The notes: generated by a model not told the origin, from the letters alone. DNA of 64,000 bases from Bacteroidota bacterium (GCA_023437305.1 JAEZGN010000023.1:480997-544996); one strand, 5' to 3'; shown: positions 9,001-18,201, counted from the first letter of the stretch. Numbers and translations are program-made.

Positions 9001-11590
9001 CGTAATCGCTGCTTGTTGGGGCTTTAACACCCACGTATGCCGAGTATGGAGAGTAAGCAGCTGTTTGGGTATATATACTGGCATCTCCTCCCGACTCAAA
9101 TACTCGGGAAACGATATTAGCTCGTAACATTCCCGGAGCACTAGATGCCTGAGGCAGGCTTGTTCTGACCGTTGCATTCCCTTCGGCATCAAGTTTCCCA
9201 TCAAAAACTGTATAAGTATCGGACGCAAAGTTCGACGTTGGGTTGTTGAACGTATACGTTTCGTATCCTTTGAAAGGATTGGATGCTTTGCTTAAGGTCA
9301 TTTCCACTTTTGCTGCCAGATTTGCCGCCGGTGCTCCATGTAGCCATTGCGAAGACAACGGTGCAGAAAATGTGCCGCTGCCTGCGTTTATCATTTCACC
9401 TGCATCAAGTCGTACTTTTAAACGGTTCGGCTTAACGGTTTCTATTTTCAATGTCTTTGAGAATGTTACTCCTCCCACCTTTACACGAGCCCTCCAGTTG
9501 CCTGTAATAGCATTCGGATCGGTAGCCATACGGAAAGCATAGAATCCATCTTTACCCGTAGTGGATACATAACGTTGAGCCATTTGCCCGCGTGGAGTAT
9601 ATAGTTCGAGTGAAACAGGATGGTCTTTTGGTAATGTCTGATTTTTATCTTCGAGAATGAAGGTGACAAATATAGAATCGCCCGGGCGCCATACACCTCG
9701 TTCTCCATAGATATAGCCTTTCAATCCTTTTTGTATCTCTTGTCCGCTAACATCAAAGTTGCTTAGCGATAAAGAAAGGTTTGAAGTGACCTTCAGATAT
9801 CCTTTTTCTTTGCCATGCGATGCGATAACAGCAAACGGAACACCTCCTTTGTATTCTATTTCTGTAAAGCCGTCTCCATCCGTTTTGCCTGTGCCAATGC
9901 GCTGCATCTGATAGTTGTAAATATCAACGGTTGCACCCGAAATAGGGTTTGTTGTTAATATATCTGTAAGGGCTACTGTCATTTTCTTTTCGGAGCCCAT
10001 CTTTGCAGTCATACCAATATTCGATGCTAGTACAACGACCTCTGATGTTTTGTTCATGTAATATGTCGGGTCGCAAGGGTTATTTCTTTCTTGCCAGTTA
10101 TATTCATCCCAATCCCATTCATCGGAGTAGTAGTAATATCCCGGATTATCCCATTGCTTTTCGTCTTCTTCGTCCATTTCATTGTCGAAACGCTGCAATG
10201 CCGCATCTTTCGGTATCTGAGGAATCATACCGTCGCAAGGATAAAGAGAGTATTCTTTTTTCATGGTGAATTCCACTTTATACACAGCCCCCGGATCTTG
10301 CTTAATTAGTTTTGCCATATCCAGAGAGAATGTATTCCATTCATCCAGTTTCATCGTAGGGTCTTCATCCAAGCGGATACGTTTTTTTAGAACCAGACGA
10401 CCGAAACGTTTTAGCTCGTTGCTTCCTCCAAAATCATTCGATTGTAGATAACCCAGTATATTGTTTTCGTATATTTTAATAACTTTCACATCCACCGCCC
10501 AAAGGTTGACCGCTTTGAATGGGATGATCAGATTATCCGAATTGGGTAGTATATTACCTGCATTTGGTACTTCTATTTCGGGTTTATTCTTTTCAAAATT
10601 TACACTGAAGGTATTATCTTTATCAAGAGTCTTGTTTTGTGAGTTTCTCAGCTCTTTGAATATTTTCAGGTCGGTACTTGTCCCTCTTGTCGTTTTATCA
10701 AGATAGAGTTTCATTATATTTTTCTGAATATCGAAAGAGAAACTTTCTATAATACCCGGTTTTATCAGTCCCTGTATATTCTGATTGAGAGATAGAGGAT
10801 CACTGAAAGTAATGCGAACGCATTCTTGCGGAGAATATTCCATTGATACATCCAATACCTTAAAATCGGAGATTGCAGGGATAACGATTTTTTGCTCATC
10901 ATCTCTTTTTGCATTTATGGCACTTCCCTTTATGCTCAATGTATATTCTATTTCTTTTGTACCTCTGTAAAGACTGTCTATCGTAAGGTTGTATCTACCT
11001 TTTATTTCGCTTGGAGTAATTTTTATTTTAGCATCTTTAGATTTATCTCCGCCCGATAAAGAGAACATACTTTTCACATCGTCTGTGTTGGCCTCATCCG
11101 CTAAAAGAACTTCGCCCTGTACAGTGTTCCACACAAGGTCATTATCTTTCATTTGAGTATAAGGGCGTAGGTTTACATTGAAGTTTTGTTCAGGCACACG
11201 GAAAAAAAAGTAGAACTCTTTGAAGTCGCTATCTACTTTCAAAACCTTGTCGAGCTTGAACCAAGCATCATATTCTGTCCCTTGTTTCAGCTCACCGGGC
11301 TCAGGTACAAATTTGATAGTGCGTGTACTGGTCCAGTAAGCTTTACCTTTTATCGATGGAGAAAACTCAAATAACTCCTGCTCAATTTCTTTATTGAGCT
11401 CGGCTGTCGGAATATCTTGTGTAAGTTCGATCTGTATTTCCGAAGAGGAAGATATTTTCCCATAGGTAAAGGCTGCAATATATTTTGCAAACTCGGAGTT
11501 GATCTCTTTACTGCCACTTTTTCTACATGAATTTAGACTAAAAAGACATGCTATGGTGATCAGGCTAAGGGTGAATAAATATTTTCTCAT
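6023..11590 (-). CDS. Alpha-2-macroglobulin family lipoprotein with intact thioester motif
   Basis: A very large lipoprotein (1855 residues) with a type II signal peptide ending in the lipobox LNSC at about residue 22, so anchored in a membrane. The MG2-domain hallmark ERGVWRPGD is near residue 630. Later come macroglobulin and bait-type regions and the thioester motif HGCTEQ (Cys1404, Gln1407) with the alpha/alpha-toroid thioester domain after it. Bacterial homologues (E. coli YfhM class) trap proteases that breach the outer membrane by covalent capture through the Cys-Gln thioester. It is larger than the enterobacterial form (about 1650) but within the usual Bacteroidetes range. The usual penicillin-binding partner PbpC is not adjacent. 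A -7 element TATATTTG lies at 11631-11624 on the minus strand, about 35 nt before the ATG. Confidence 0.92.
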   Translation of the reverse strand: MRKYLFTLSLITIACLFSLNSCRKSGSKEINSEFAKYIAAFTYGKISSSSEIQIELTQDIPTAELNKEIEQELFEFSPSIKGKAYWTSTRTIKFVPEPGELKQGTEYDAWFKLDKVLKVDSDFKEFYFFFRVPEQNFNVNLRPYTQMKDNDLVWNTVQGEVLLADEANTDDVKSMFSLSGGDKSKDAKIKITPSEIKGRYNLTIDSLYRGTKEIEYTLSIKGSAINAKRDDEQKIVIPAISDFKVLDVSMEYSPQECVRITFSDPLSLNQNIQGLIKPGIIESFSFDIQKNIMKLYLDKTTRGTSTDLKIFKELRNSQNKTLDKDNTFSVNFEKNKPEIEVPNAGNILPNSDNLIIPFKAVNLWAVDVKVIKIYENNILGYLQSNDFGGSNELKRFGRLVLKKRIRLDEDPTMKLDEWNTFSLDMAKLIKQDPGAVYKVEFTMKKEYSLYPCDGMIPQIPKDAALQRFDNEMDEEDEKQWDNPGYYYYSDEWDWDEYNWQERNNPCDPTYYMNKTSEVVVLASNIGMTAKMGSEKKMTVALTDILTTNPISGATVDIYNYQMQRIGTGKTDGDGFTEIEYKGGVPFAVIASHGKEKGYLKVTSNLSLSLSNFDVSGQEIQKGLKGYIYGERGVWRPGDSIFVTFILEDKNQTLPKDHPVSLELYTPRGQMAQRYVSTTGKDGFYAFRMATDPNAITGNWRARVKVGGVTFSKTLKIETVKPNRLKVRLDAGEMINAGSGTFSAPLSSQWLHGAPAANLAAKVEMTLSKASNPFKGYETYTFNNPTSNFASDTYTVFDGKLDAEGNATVRTSLPQASSAPGMLRANIVSRVFESGGDASIYTQTAAYSPYSAYVGVKAPTSSDYGWLETDKDNMFDIVTLSPEGKPINRSNINVKIYKLKWSWWWNTNDNLASYVNNTSTEVLLNENISTSAGKAKAKFRVNYPDWGRYLIMVKDEQSGHITGRVFYVDWPSWRGRSDKDDPSGLTMLSFSTDKQSYKVGETVTVILPKSSKGRTLITIEDGSRIISREWVKTSATEDTKHTFKVTEEMTPNFYISASQLQPHAQTDNDLPIRMYGILNINVENKETELNPVITMPDELRPEKEFSVSISEKNKKDMTYTLAIVDEGLLDLTSFKTPNAWADFYARQALGVRTWDMFDMVVGAQTGKLGPLLSIGGDEALKPANNVMSRFKPVVKYMGPFTISGGKTDTHKIKLPSYFGSVRVMVVAGNKKGAYGSGEKTVPVRNPLMILSTLPRVAGPDEEFLLPVNVFAMDKKVKTVNLTVESKGIFQFTEGTSKSVSFTNVGDKMVYFKVKVGKKTGYEKVVIKATGGGESATETIDIEIRNPNPNVLLSSQALVSPNDTAHLAISFEDIKTEDWAKLEVSRMPGVNLNNTLTYLRYYPHGCTEQVTSKGFPLLFLEKFRPLTEKEKEVIVTDNVKGAIQTIVSRQLGDGGIVYWPGNRYPDEWVSSYAGHFLLEAQKAGWEVPTSVISKWKQFQKKAAQTWNRGNLYSSYYTYSMSDLQQAYRLYTLALAGDPELGAMNRLKEMQGLSVQARWRLAAAYALAGKKDAALQLTNNASDQVEHYAFSNNTFGSSQRDMAMIMETYLLLGQTQKALKLSFKVSEYLSGSYITTQTAAYGLIAMSRLAEKMGKGVISYEWSLNGVPQKVSNSGDVFQEVNIKPHDKVNISIKNKGQGNIFVRLLGKTQPLTDKNPAEANGVKLYVKYIDENGKELDVSSLRQGTEFYANVIVQNISGQYLTDMTLDQIFASGWEIFNNRLFNEADTRTAGAYNYQDIRDDRVYTYFNLGTGYSMSFKIRLQAAYCGKFYLPAVASSAMYSPDINGRTTGQWVEVKQ

Positions 11591-11938
11591 AAATTGTGTT
11601 ATTGATGCAAGTTAGTATGAGTACAAATATATGAGAATATTTTTGATAAAGAGATTGATTGCATTTACTTTTTATAAACATCTATAATCTGTTCCGTTTG
11701 TAAAATTATTGATTTATAAATGTTTATGTGATTCTATCAAAAGATAGGGAATAGGCGTAACTAAATTTCTTGGTTTATCGTCTTATGTATAGAGAAGAGC
11801 TTTTGTTGCAATCTTTGCAGTTGCAACATGTATACGATGCACAGGATGAGCTGTTGGCAGTAGTGCAGAGCAAGCAAAGGGTGATCCGACGACAATAAAA
11901 CAGACCTAAAAACTGTTCGTTATTCGAGCAATATTAAT
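11591..11938. other. Intergenic region with one doubtful 37-codon ORF
   Basis: This 348-bp gap separates two minus-strand genes. Its right-hand part contains a plus-strand frame at 11785-11898 starting MYREELLLQS and ending in a basic tail (VIRRQ). Nothing resembling a Bacteroidetes promoter or ribosome site precedes it and no family is recognised, so I do not call it a gene. The left-hand part (11600-11660) holds the promoter of the macroglobulin gene. Confidence 0.4.
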
Positions 11939-13222
11939 TTATACCTTAACGTCTACAAAAAAACTAACCAACAACAAGATATTAAGAAGCGTAACAACTA
12001 TGGCTATGCCATACAAAAGTATTTTTGTAAAAAGAGTATTTGCATATTTTCCCATTACCTCTTTAGATGAAGTAAGTCTTACCTGCAAAAACACAGTTAT
12101 TGGAAGTTGAACACTCAAAATAGCTTGTGAGATAATCAGCCCTTTGAAAGGGTCGCCTATCATAAATATGATCAGCAATGCTATCCCAAGCGAGATAATC
12201 ACACCTGTGCGCGAATGGATATCTTTTATGTTATAAGGTTCGTCGTACATGCCCGCAAATATAGAGCCTGCCGCAATACCCGAAGTCATAGACGATGAAA
12301 CTCCTGCCAACAACAACGCCAACGCGAATACGCCAACCGCATTATTCCCTAGTAATGGTTCGAGCAGAGAATGAGCCTGTTGAAGATCATTTACGACAAT
12401 ATTTTCTTTAAAGAAAGTTGAAGCAGCCAATAAGATCATCGCACTATTTATTGCCCATCCGATAAACATAGAGAAAAATGTATCGAAAAACTCGTATTTC
12501 AATTGTTTTTCAATCACAGCCTCATCTTGCAAATTCCATTGACGGCTTTGTATCACTTCCGAATGCAGAAAAAGATTGTGCGGCATCACCACTGCACCCA
12601 GCACACTCATTATAATCAGCATGCTCCCTTCTGGGATAGAAGGTACTACCCACGCCTGTGCAGCCTCTCCCCACTCGATATCGACAAGAAAAAGCTCGTA
12701 GATAAAAGAAAGTCCGATAAGAGAGACAAAGGCTATAATATAGCGCTCTATCTTTTTATACGAATTGGAAAACATCATCGCAAAAACGAAAACTGCAACC
12801 AACACAGACCCTACTTTGATAGGAATATCAAAAAGCATATTCAATGCAATAGCTCCTCCCAATATTTCGGCCAAAGATGTGGATACAGAAGCCCCCATTG
12901 CCGACCACAATATAGTTCGCGAACCTATACGGGGCAAATATTTATTGGCCGCTTCGGAAAGACAGAGTCCTGTCACAATACCCAAGTGGGCTACATTATG
13001 TTGAAGGATGATCAACATAACGGTAGAGAGCGTTACCACCCATAGCAGGGCATATCCAAACTCCGATCCTGCTGCAAAATTCGAAGCCCAGTTACCCGGA
13101 TCGATAAATCCCACAGTAACCAACAGTCCCGGACCTATATATTTTAATAGTTCCAAAGCACCATACTTTGGTTTGGGATGAATTCGTGTATATGCCTTCT
13201 TTAATTTTTCAAAAAGATTCAT
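11939..13222 (-). CDS. mntH: Nramp-family divalent metal (Mn2+/Fe2+) transporter
   Basis: The 427-residue protein has eleven hydrophobic segments and both Nramp signatures. The TM1 motif DPGN (in GFIDPGNWAS) and the TM6 motif MPHNLFLHSEV provide the metal site in structurally characterised homologues. It is a proton-coupled importer of Mn2+ or Fe2+ in the inner membrane. Length is typical. The -7 sequence TAATTTTG on the minus strand (13249-13242) lies about 20 nt upstream of the ATG. The gene is divergent from the DUF4836 gene with 137 bp between starts. No metalloregulator gene is adjacent. The symbol is given by family; substrate preference between Mn and Fe cannot be read from sequence. 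Confidence 0.92.
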   Translation of the reverse strand: MNLFEKLKKAYTRIHPKPKYGALELLKYIGPGLLVTVGFIDPGNWASNFAAGSEFGYALLWVVTLSTVMLIILQHNVAHLGIVTGLCLSEAANKYLPRIGSRTILWSAMGASVSTSLAEILGGAIALNMLFDIPIKVGSVLVAVFVFAMMFSNSYKKIERYIIAFVSLIGLSFIYELFLVDIEWGEAAQAWVVPSIPEGSMLIIMSVLGAVVMPHNLFLHSEVIQSRQWNLQDEAVIEKQLKYEFFDTFFSMFIGWAINSAMILLAASTFFKENIVVNDLQQAHSLLEPLLGNNAVGVFALALLLAGVSSSMTSGIAAGSIFAGMYDEPYNIKDIHSRTGVIISLGIALLIIFMIGDPFKGLIISQAILSVQLPITVFLQVRLTSSKEVMGKYANTLFTKILLYGIAIVVTLLNILLLVSFFVDVKV

Positions 13223-13359
13223 TGCTTTCTATATTTGAATACAAAATTATCTTTTTCAAAAAACAATCTCCATAAAATGTGAAAAGAATTAATCATTCCA
13301 AAGCTCAACACCTTTCTTTTTCTTATATTCGCAGAATTAATATTTTTAAACACGAAATT

Positions 13360-15021
13360 ATGAAACAAACGGGTATTACTCTCATAGTTGCATTATTTGT
13401 AGCTTTTTTTTACTCATGTAAAGATTCGGCAGACTTGACGAATTCGATACCGGCAAGTGCCGCTACTGTTATACATATCAATACTAAATCTTTATTGACT
13501 AAAGCTGACTATAAGCCGCTGGAGAATAAAGTTATAAAAGAAGCTCTCGACAAGGCTAAATCTGGCGGTAACGCTACAAAAGCGATTGAACAGCTCGAGA
13601 GTTTCCTTAAAAACCCGAATTCGACTGGCATCGACTTTCTTAACGATTGTTACATGTATATGGACAGTACGACAATGGGTATTGTTTTGAAAATGGACGA
13701 TCAGAAGAAATTGAAGGAATTACTTACCAAGACCTTCGAACTACCGGAACAAATGTTGGAAGAGAAAGACGGAGTGACTACAGTAAGTGTACAACAAAAC
13801 TTAGCTATAGGCTGGACTAAGGATAAGCTTTTACTGATTACATATATGGGAGCGGTATATTACCGTGACCAGAGTGCCTTGCCGGATCTGAAATCATTGG
13901 TTACAAAACAACTAACGCAAACAGCAAAAGAGAGTATCAACTCTAAAAAATCATTCGCAGAATTTATTTCGAACAAAAAGGATATTTCAATCTTCTCTTC
14001 ATACAGTAACATAAAAGGAATGTGGTCTTCTTTGTTGCCTCCGACATTGGCAATGCAAGGACATGATGGGAATGCTGTAAATAAAATGCTAACAGGAATA
14101 TATGACCAGTTAAAAGATATAAATACAGCAGCTTTTGTTTCATTCGAAAAAGGAGAAATAGCTTTTAGCAATAAAATGTACTATGATACCCCGGAAGCTG
14201 AGAAGAAGTTTAACGAACTGGCATCGCAGATGACAGGCAAACTGAAAGGTGATCAGCTTAAATACTTTACAGATAAGCCCATCTTTTCTATCTCGGGTAA
14301 TATGAAAGGGGAAGGGATATACAATTATCTGAACGAATTAGGCTTCATTTCTATGATAGAAGAAAATGCAGGTTCTAACTTATCGGAGCTAGGCATCGAC
14401 CTGAAATCTTTTATATCGAATATGGATGGAGACATTACTTTTGCCCTAAACAATGTGAAAACTGTAACAAAAAAATCTGAGTACTACGACTTTGAATATA
14501 CAGATTCATCACCCGAACTTTCATTTTTTGCAGACCTCAAAGACGCAAATTCTATATGGAATATTGCAAAAGGAAAGATAAAGGAACTGAATGGAGAAGC
14601 TGCTGTTTTCACTGAACTGAATCCAAATACATATTCACTGAAAATGGATGAGAATACTACTGCTTACTTTGGAATCAACAACAATATGTTCTTCTTTACA
14701 AATAGCGAAAGCGTATTCAAAAACATATCAGCAACAGGACTAAAGAGTGATTTGTCGGAGCAGGCAAAAGATAAGACTGCATTTATATGCGGAACCTTCA
14801 GCCCTCTAAAGCCATTATTGTTGTCAGAAAAGGGAGGTAACGATAAGGCTAAGGAGCTTGCCACAAAAGGCTTTGACTTACTTGGTGATTATAGTTATAT
14901 AACAACTCAAGATATGAGTGGCAGTGGCAAAATCGTTATTACAGATACAAGTGGTAATAGCCTTGCTGTAATTTGTAAATTTGTAGACAGCGTAGTTACA
15001 CATATCGCCCAAGAATATTAA
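13360..15021 (+). CDS. DUF4836 family lipoprotein
   Basis: The start is set at 13360, 27 codons inside the longest frame, because MKQTGITLIVALF begins a clear lipoprotein signal with lipobox FYSC (Cys near residue 20). The protein is then 553 residues. The N-terminal phrase SIPASAATVIHINTKSLL is characteristic of DUF4836, a Bacteroidetes family of secreted lipoproteins of unknown function with two related halves. No catalytic motif is visible. The -7-like TATATTCG lies 30 nt upstream. The ABC transporter pair starts 39 bp downstream on the same strand, so co-transcription is likely. Confidence 0.82.
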   Translation: MKQTGITLIVALFVAFFYSCKDSADLTNSIPASAATVIHINTKSLLTKADYKPLENKVIKEALDKAKSGGNATKAIEQLESFLKNPNSTGIDFLNDCYMYMDSTTMGIVLKMDDQKKLKELLTKTFELPEQMLEEKDGVTTVSVQQNLAIGWTKDKLLLITYMGAVYYRDQSALPDLKSLVTKQLTQTAKESINSKKSFAEFISNKKDISIFSSYSNIKGMWSSLLPPTLAMQGHDGNAVNKMLTGIYDQLKDINTAAFVSFEKGEIAFSNKMYYDTPEAEKKFNELASQMTGKLKGDQLKYFTDKPIFSISGNMKGEGIYNYLNELGFISMIEENAGSNLSELGIDLKSFISNMDGDITFALNNVKTVTKKSEYYDFEYTDSSPELSFFADLKDANSIWNIAKGKIKELNGEAAVFTELNPNTYSLKMDENTTAYFGINNNMFFFTNSESVFKNISATGLKSDLSEQAKDKTAFICGTFSPLKPLLLSEKGGNDKAKELATKGFDLLGDYSYITTQDMSGSGKIVITDTSGNSLAVICKFVDSVVTHIAQEY

Positions 15022-15060
15022 ATAAAAAGCTGATAGCTACAGGCTAACGGCTAAGCATGG

Positions 15061-15705
15061 ATGAATACGATACAATTAAGAAACGCCCTTCCTGATGTCT
15101 TTGCAGAGATAAAAGATATAAAATCAGATATCTGGAGACAAGACGTCACTTTAGAGAAGGGAAAAACATACCTGATAAAAGCAGAATCAGGCTTAGGAAA
15201 AAGTTCGCTCTGTAGCTATATCTATGGCTACAGAGCCGATTTTTCGGGAAATATCCTTTTTGACGAAGCGGAAGTCAAAAATATAAAAAGAAAAAAATGG
15301 GACAACATCAGATCAAAACATCTGAGTCTCCTGTTTCAAGAACTACGTCTCTTTCCCGAATTGACAGCACTGGAAAACATCCGGCTAAAAAACAATCTCA
15401 CTCACCACAAAACCGAATCGGAAATCGATTCGATGTTCGACAGGTTGGGCATCGGTGAAAAGAAAAACCAACCAATAGGAAAGATGTCTTGGGGACAGCA
15501 GCAACGCGTGGCAATCATACGCTCGCTTTGCCAGCCTTTCGATTTTCTTATTCTCGACGAACCTATCAGCCATCTCGATGACAACAATGCTAAAATCATT
15601 ACTGAGCTTATCCTCGAAGAGGTAATAGCACAGCATGCGGGATTGATAGTGACCTCGATAGGCAAAGATTTACCAATGGATTACTCTCAAATATTATCGC
15701 TATGA
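15061..15705 (+). CDS. ABC transporter ATP-binding protein
   Basis: A 214-residue nucleotide-binding subunit of the MacB/LolD-like class. Walker A is ESGLGKSS (Lys47); the Q-loop is in LLFQELRLFP; the signature is SWGQQQR (143-149), with Trp where most have Gly in SGGQ; Walker B is FLILDEP (Asp166, Glu167), followed by the D-loop SHLDD. The H-loop His near the C-terminus is not evident, the expected position reading TSIGKD. The stop overlaps the start of the permease gene by 4 bp (ATGA), so the two form one transporter. The substrate is unknown; this class often extracts lipoproteins or exports peptides. Confidence 0.88.
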   Translation: MNTIQLRNALPDVFAEIKDIKSDIWRQDVTLEKGKTYLIKAESGLGKSSLCSYIYGYRADFSGNILFDEAEVKNIKRKKWDNIRSKHLSLLFQELRLFPELTALENIRLKNNLTHHKTESEIDSMFDRLGIGEKKNQPIGKMSWGQQQRVAIIRSLCQPFDFLILDEPISHLDDNNAKIITELILEEVIAQHAGLIVTSIGKDLPMDYSQILSL

Positions 15706-16877
15706 ATCTGGTTTGGAAGCTCTTGAAACAAAATATAAGCAAAGGACAGTTTGCCGGATTCTTCATTGCCAATCTGATCGGATTAACGATTGTTTTGCTT
15801 GGCCTCCAGTTTTACTTGGATATCAATCCCTTGTTTTCGGAAAAGGATACTATTATGAAGAGGGATTTTCTGGTACTAACAAAACAAGTAGGCATCTACA
15901 ATACACTGAACCCTCAAGCATCAGGTTTTTCGGCCGAAGAAATTAAGAATATAGAAAATACCAGTTTTGCAACGCAGGTAGGCGCATTCACCGCTTCGAG
16001 ATATAAGGTTTTTGGAGGAATAAATACCAATCAAGGAGGTTTTAACACCGAGATGTTTTTCGAATCGGTTCCTGATGATTTCATAGATGTGAAGACCGAC
16101 AGGTGGAAATTTAGTCCCGATGATGAATTCGTTCCTATTATTCTTCCTAAAAACTACCTTGATCTCTACAACTTTGGTTTTGCCGAAGCTCGCTCCATGC
16201 CGAAACTTTCGCAGAGTGTAATCGGGATGGTGAATTTCAACATCACGATATCAGGTAAATGGCAGCATAAGGAGTTTAAGGGGCAAATAGCCGGTTTTTC
16301 GAATCGGATAAACACAATCCTTGTTCCCGAATCTTTTATGAAATGGGCAAACGAAAACTACGGCGAACAAGCCGTCTCCAATCCGAGCCGCCTGATGGTG
16401 GAAGTAAACAATCCTGCCGATCCCAATATTGCGAGCTTCCTCAAAAAGAACAACTATGAGGTAGAGGGTGAAAACTCCGCAGTGAGTAAAATGTCTTATT
16501 TCCTCAAGATAATGGTAGGTATTGTTATTGCAATAGGGTTAATAATCTGTGCTCTAGCTTTTTTTGTCCTTACTCTCAGCATTTATCTGCTATTGGAAAA
16601 GAATATGGAGAAACTACGAAATCTTCGTCTGATAGGTTATGCAAAAAGTGCGGTAATCCGTCCTTACGAGTTGATGGCTATCGGGATGAATTTTGCGATA
16701 CTCATACTTGCTATTGCGTCGGTCTTGGTGATACGCATCAAGTACAGTGATATTGTACGCAATGTATGGAGTGAGTTCGAAGGTTCGGATATTATGATTA
16801 CTCTGATTGCAGGAATATGTATATTCTTACTTTTATCTTCGCTGAATATTGTGATAATAAGAAGAAAAGTGAAATGA
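15702..16877 (+). CDS. FtsX/MacB-like ABC transporter permease
   Basis: The 391-residue protein has one N-terminal membrane segment (about 16-38), a periplasmic domain of roughly 230 residues, and three C-terminal segments (about 270-295, 320-345, 360-385). After the second segment comes LLEKNMEKLRNLRLIGY, the cytoplasmic coupling helix typical of FtsX-fold permeases. This is the topology of MacB, LolC/E and FtsX proteins, which act mechanically on periplasmic substrates rather than forming a channel. It overlaps the ATPase gene by 4 bp. With an adjacent lipoprotein (DUF4836) the unit could handle a lipoprotein or envelope task; that is inference. Confidence 0.85.
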   Translation: MNLVWKLLKQNISKGQFAGFFIANLIGLTIVLLGLQFYLDINPLFSEKDTIMKRDFLVLTKQVGIYNTLNPQASGFSAEEIKNIENTSFATQVGAFTASRYKVFGGINTNQGGFNTEMFFESVPDDFIDVKTDRWKFSPDDEFVPIILPKNYLDLYNFGFAEARSMPKLSQSVIGMVNFNITISGKWQHKEFKGQIAGFSNRINTILVPESFMKWANENYGEQAVSNPSRLMVEVNNPADPNIASFLKKNNYEVEGENSAVSKMSYFLKIMVGIVIAIGLIICALAFFVLTLSIYLLLEKNMEKLRNLRLIGYAKSAVIRPYELMAIGMNFAILILAIASVLVIRIKYSDIVRNVWSEFEGSDIMITLIAGICIFLLLSSLNIVIIRRKVK

Positions 16878-16901
16878 AATAAATATCTAAAATAAGAAAA
16901 T

Positions 16902-18197
16902 ATGGCTGCAATAAGTAACGAATTTAGCTTTAAATCTAAAACAGAACAATCTTCTATATCAAAGTATCAAAAATGCTTAGAGTTGTATGAAAACGGATTT
17001 GACGAAATAAAAGCTTTAAAGGGAGATTTTCCTATCTTTTTAGATACAAATATTTTGTTACGCTACTATAGTATTTCCTTTGTAGCTAGAGAAAAGCTTT
17101 TCAAATTTATTTCAGAATATTCTAGTCGCATTATACTGACTTCACAAGTTCAAAAGGAATTTATTAAAAACAGAGAAAGTATTATTAATGACTTTTTCAA
17201 TCAGGTTACTGGGAAAATACCAACTTCTTTTCAAAGCGAGGTCATAAATAAGATGCAAACCTTTATTAATGTAAATAAAATCGTCCTCAAAGATTATCCT
17301 AAAATAGAAATCGAAATCAATAAACAAATTGGACTGCTTAATGATTTACTAAAAGAATTGGAAGAAGAATCTGAAAAATCAAAGAAGGAGAATGAGAATC
17401 TTACGTTTCAAGATGACTTTTTAAAGCTTTTAAATAATTGCGAACTTTTAGATTCTCTAGAGGATGGAGAGATAGATTTGGTAAAGAAAGATTTTAATTC
17501 TTTATCCAATGGCATCACCTCTGACAAAGTAAATTCAACTATAGAAAACAAACCCAATTGCGTGATTCCTGGTCTTGGAGATATTAAAGAAAAACCGGAA
17601 GATCCCTATGGGGATTTTATTATATATCATGAAATGCTAAAATATATGAAGGAAAAGTCAACGAACATAGCTTTTCTTACATTTGATAGTACAAAAGGAG
17701 ATTGGATGCTAAAGGACAAGAGGCCACACACCCATTATATAACTAACACATATGACAACACAGGCAACTTACTATACATACTAGATGCAGAGAGACTATT
17801 ATCTGATATTCTAGATATTAATATCGAATCTTTGCTTAAGGATAAGGAAAAAGAAATTGAAGACTCTCTCTCAATAGATGATATTACTAACTTGATGCAA
17901 AATAATCCTATATTTAAAAACCGCGAATTTAAATCATGCCCTGAATATATCCTTAGAGAATTAAAATTATTTGGAGGTTATAAACATATTAATGAAGTTA
18001 TAGAGGACGCAATAAAAGGAGATGAGATGAGCAAAGCCCGAGTTATAAGAACCCCTAATCACTTCAATACAATTGGTTTATTAAGACATTTACTTCAAGC
18101 TGCTAATACTAATTATATTCGCCAAATAGTAGAAGATGGAAAAATTTATAATATGAGAGAGCACAAATACGAAGATGATAATTTCATTAAACAATAA
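16902..18197 (+). CDS. PIN-like domain protein (DUF4935/PIN_8 type)
   Basis: A 431-residue soluble protein. A PIN-type core begins FPIFLDTNILL (DTN at 48-50), with a further acidic position in QVQKEFIKNRES. A long coiled, Lys/Glu-rich insertion (about 120-190) follows. The domain closes with EDPYGDFIIYHEM and FLTFDSTKGDW, which supply the remaining Asp residues. PIN domains are Mg2+-dependent ribonucleases; the large PIN-like type stands alone rather than in VapBC pairs and is found in accessory regions, some linked to defence. The C-terminal 130 residues are unrecognised. The gene is visibly more AT-rich than its neighbours and sits between unrelated units with no antitoxin-like gene, suggesting horizontal acquisition. 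Confidence 0.75.
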   Translation: MAAISNEFSFKSKTEQSSISKYQKCLELYENGFDEIKALKGDFPIFLDTNILLRYYSISFVAREKLFKFISEYSSRIILTSQVQKEFIKNRESIINDFFNQVTGKIPTSFQSEVINKMQTFINVNKIVLKDYPKIEIEINKQIGLLNDLLKELEEESEKSKKENENLTFQDDFLKLLNNCELLDSLEDGEIDLVKKDFNSLSNGITSDKVNSTIENKPNCVIPGLGDIKEKPEDPYGDFIIYHEMLKYMKEKSTNIAFLTFDSTKGDWMLKDKRPHTHYITNTYDNTGNLLYILDAERLLSDILDINIESLLKDKEKEIEDSLSIDDITNLMQNNPIFKNREFKSCPEYILRELKLFGGYKHINEVIEDAIKGDEMSKARVIRTPNHFNTIGLLRHLLQAANTNYIRQIVEDGKIYNMREHKYEDDNFIKQ

Positions 18198-18201
18198 ATA
18201 T

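Noticed and set aside
11785..11898. 37-codon frame beginning MYREELLLQS
   Set aside because: No promoter, no ribosome site and no recognisable family; kept only as a note in the intergenic entry.
12503..13045. 180-codon plus-strand frame opposite mntH, with other long antisense frames
   Set aside because: Its composition (His, Arg and Tyr runs) is that of the shadow of a hydrophobic gene; mntH on the other strand is fully supported.
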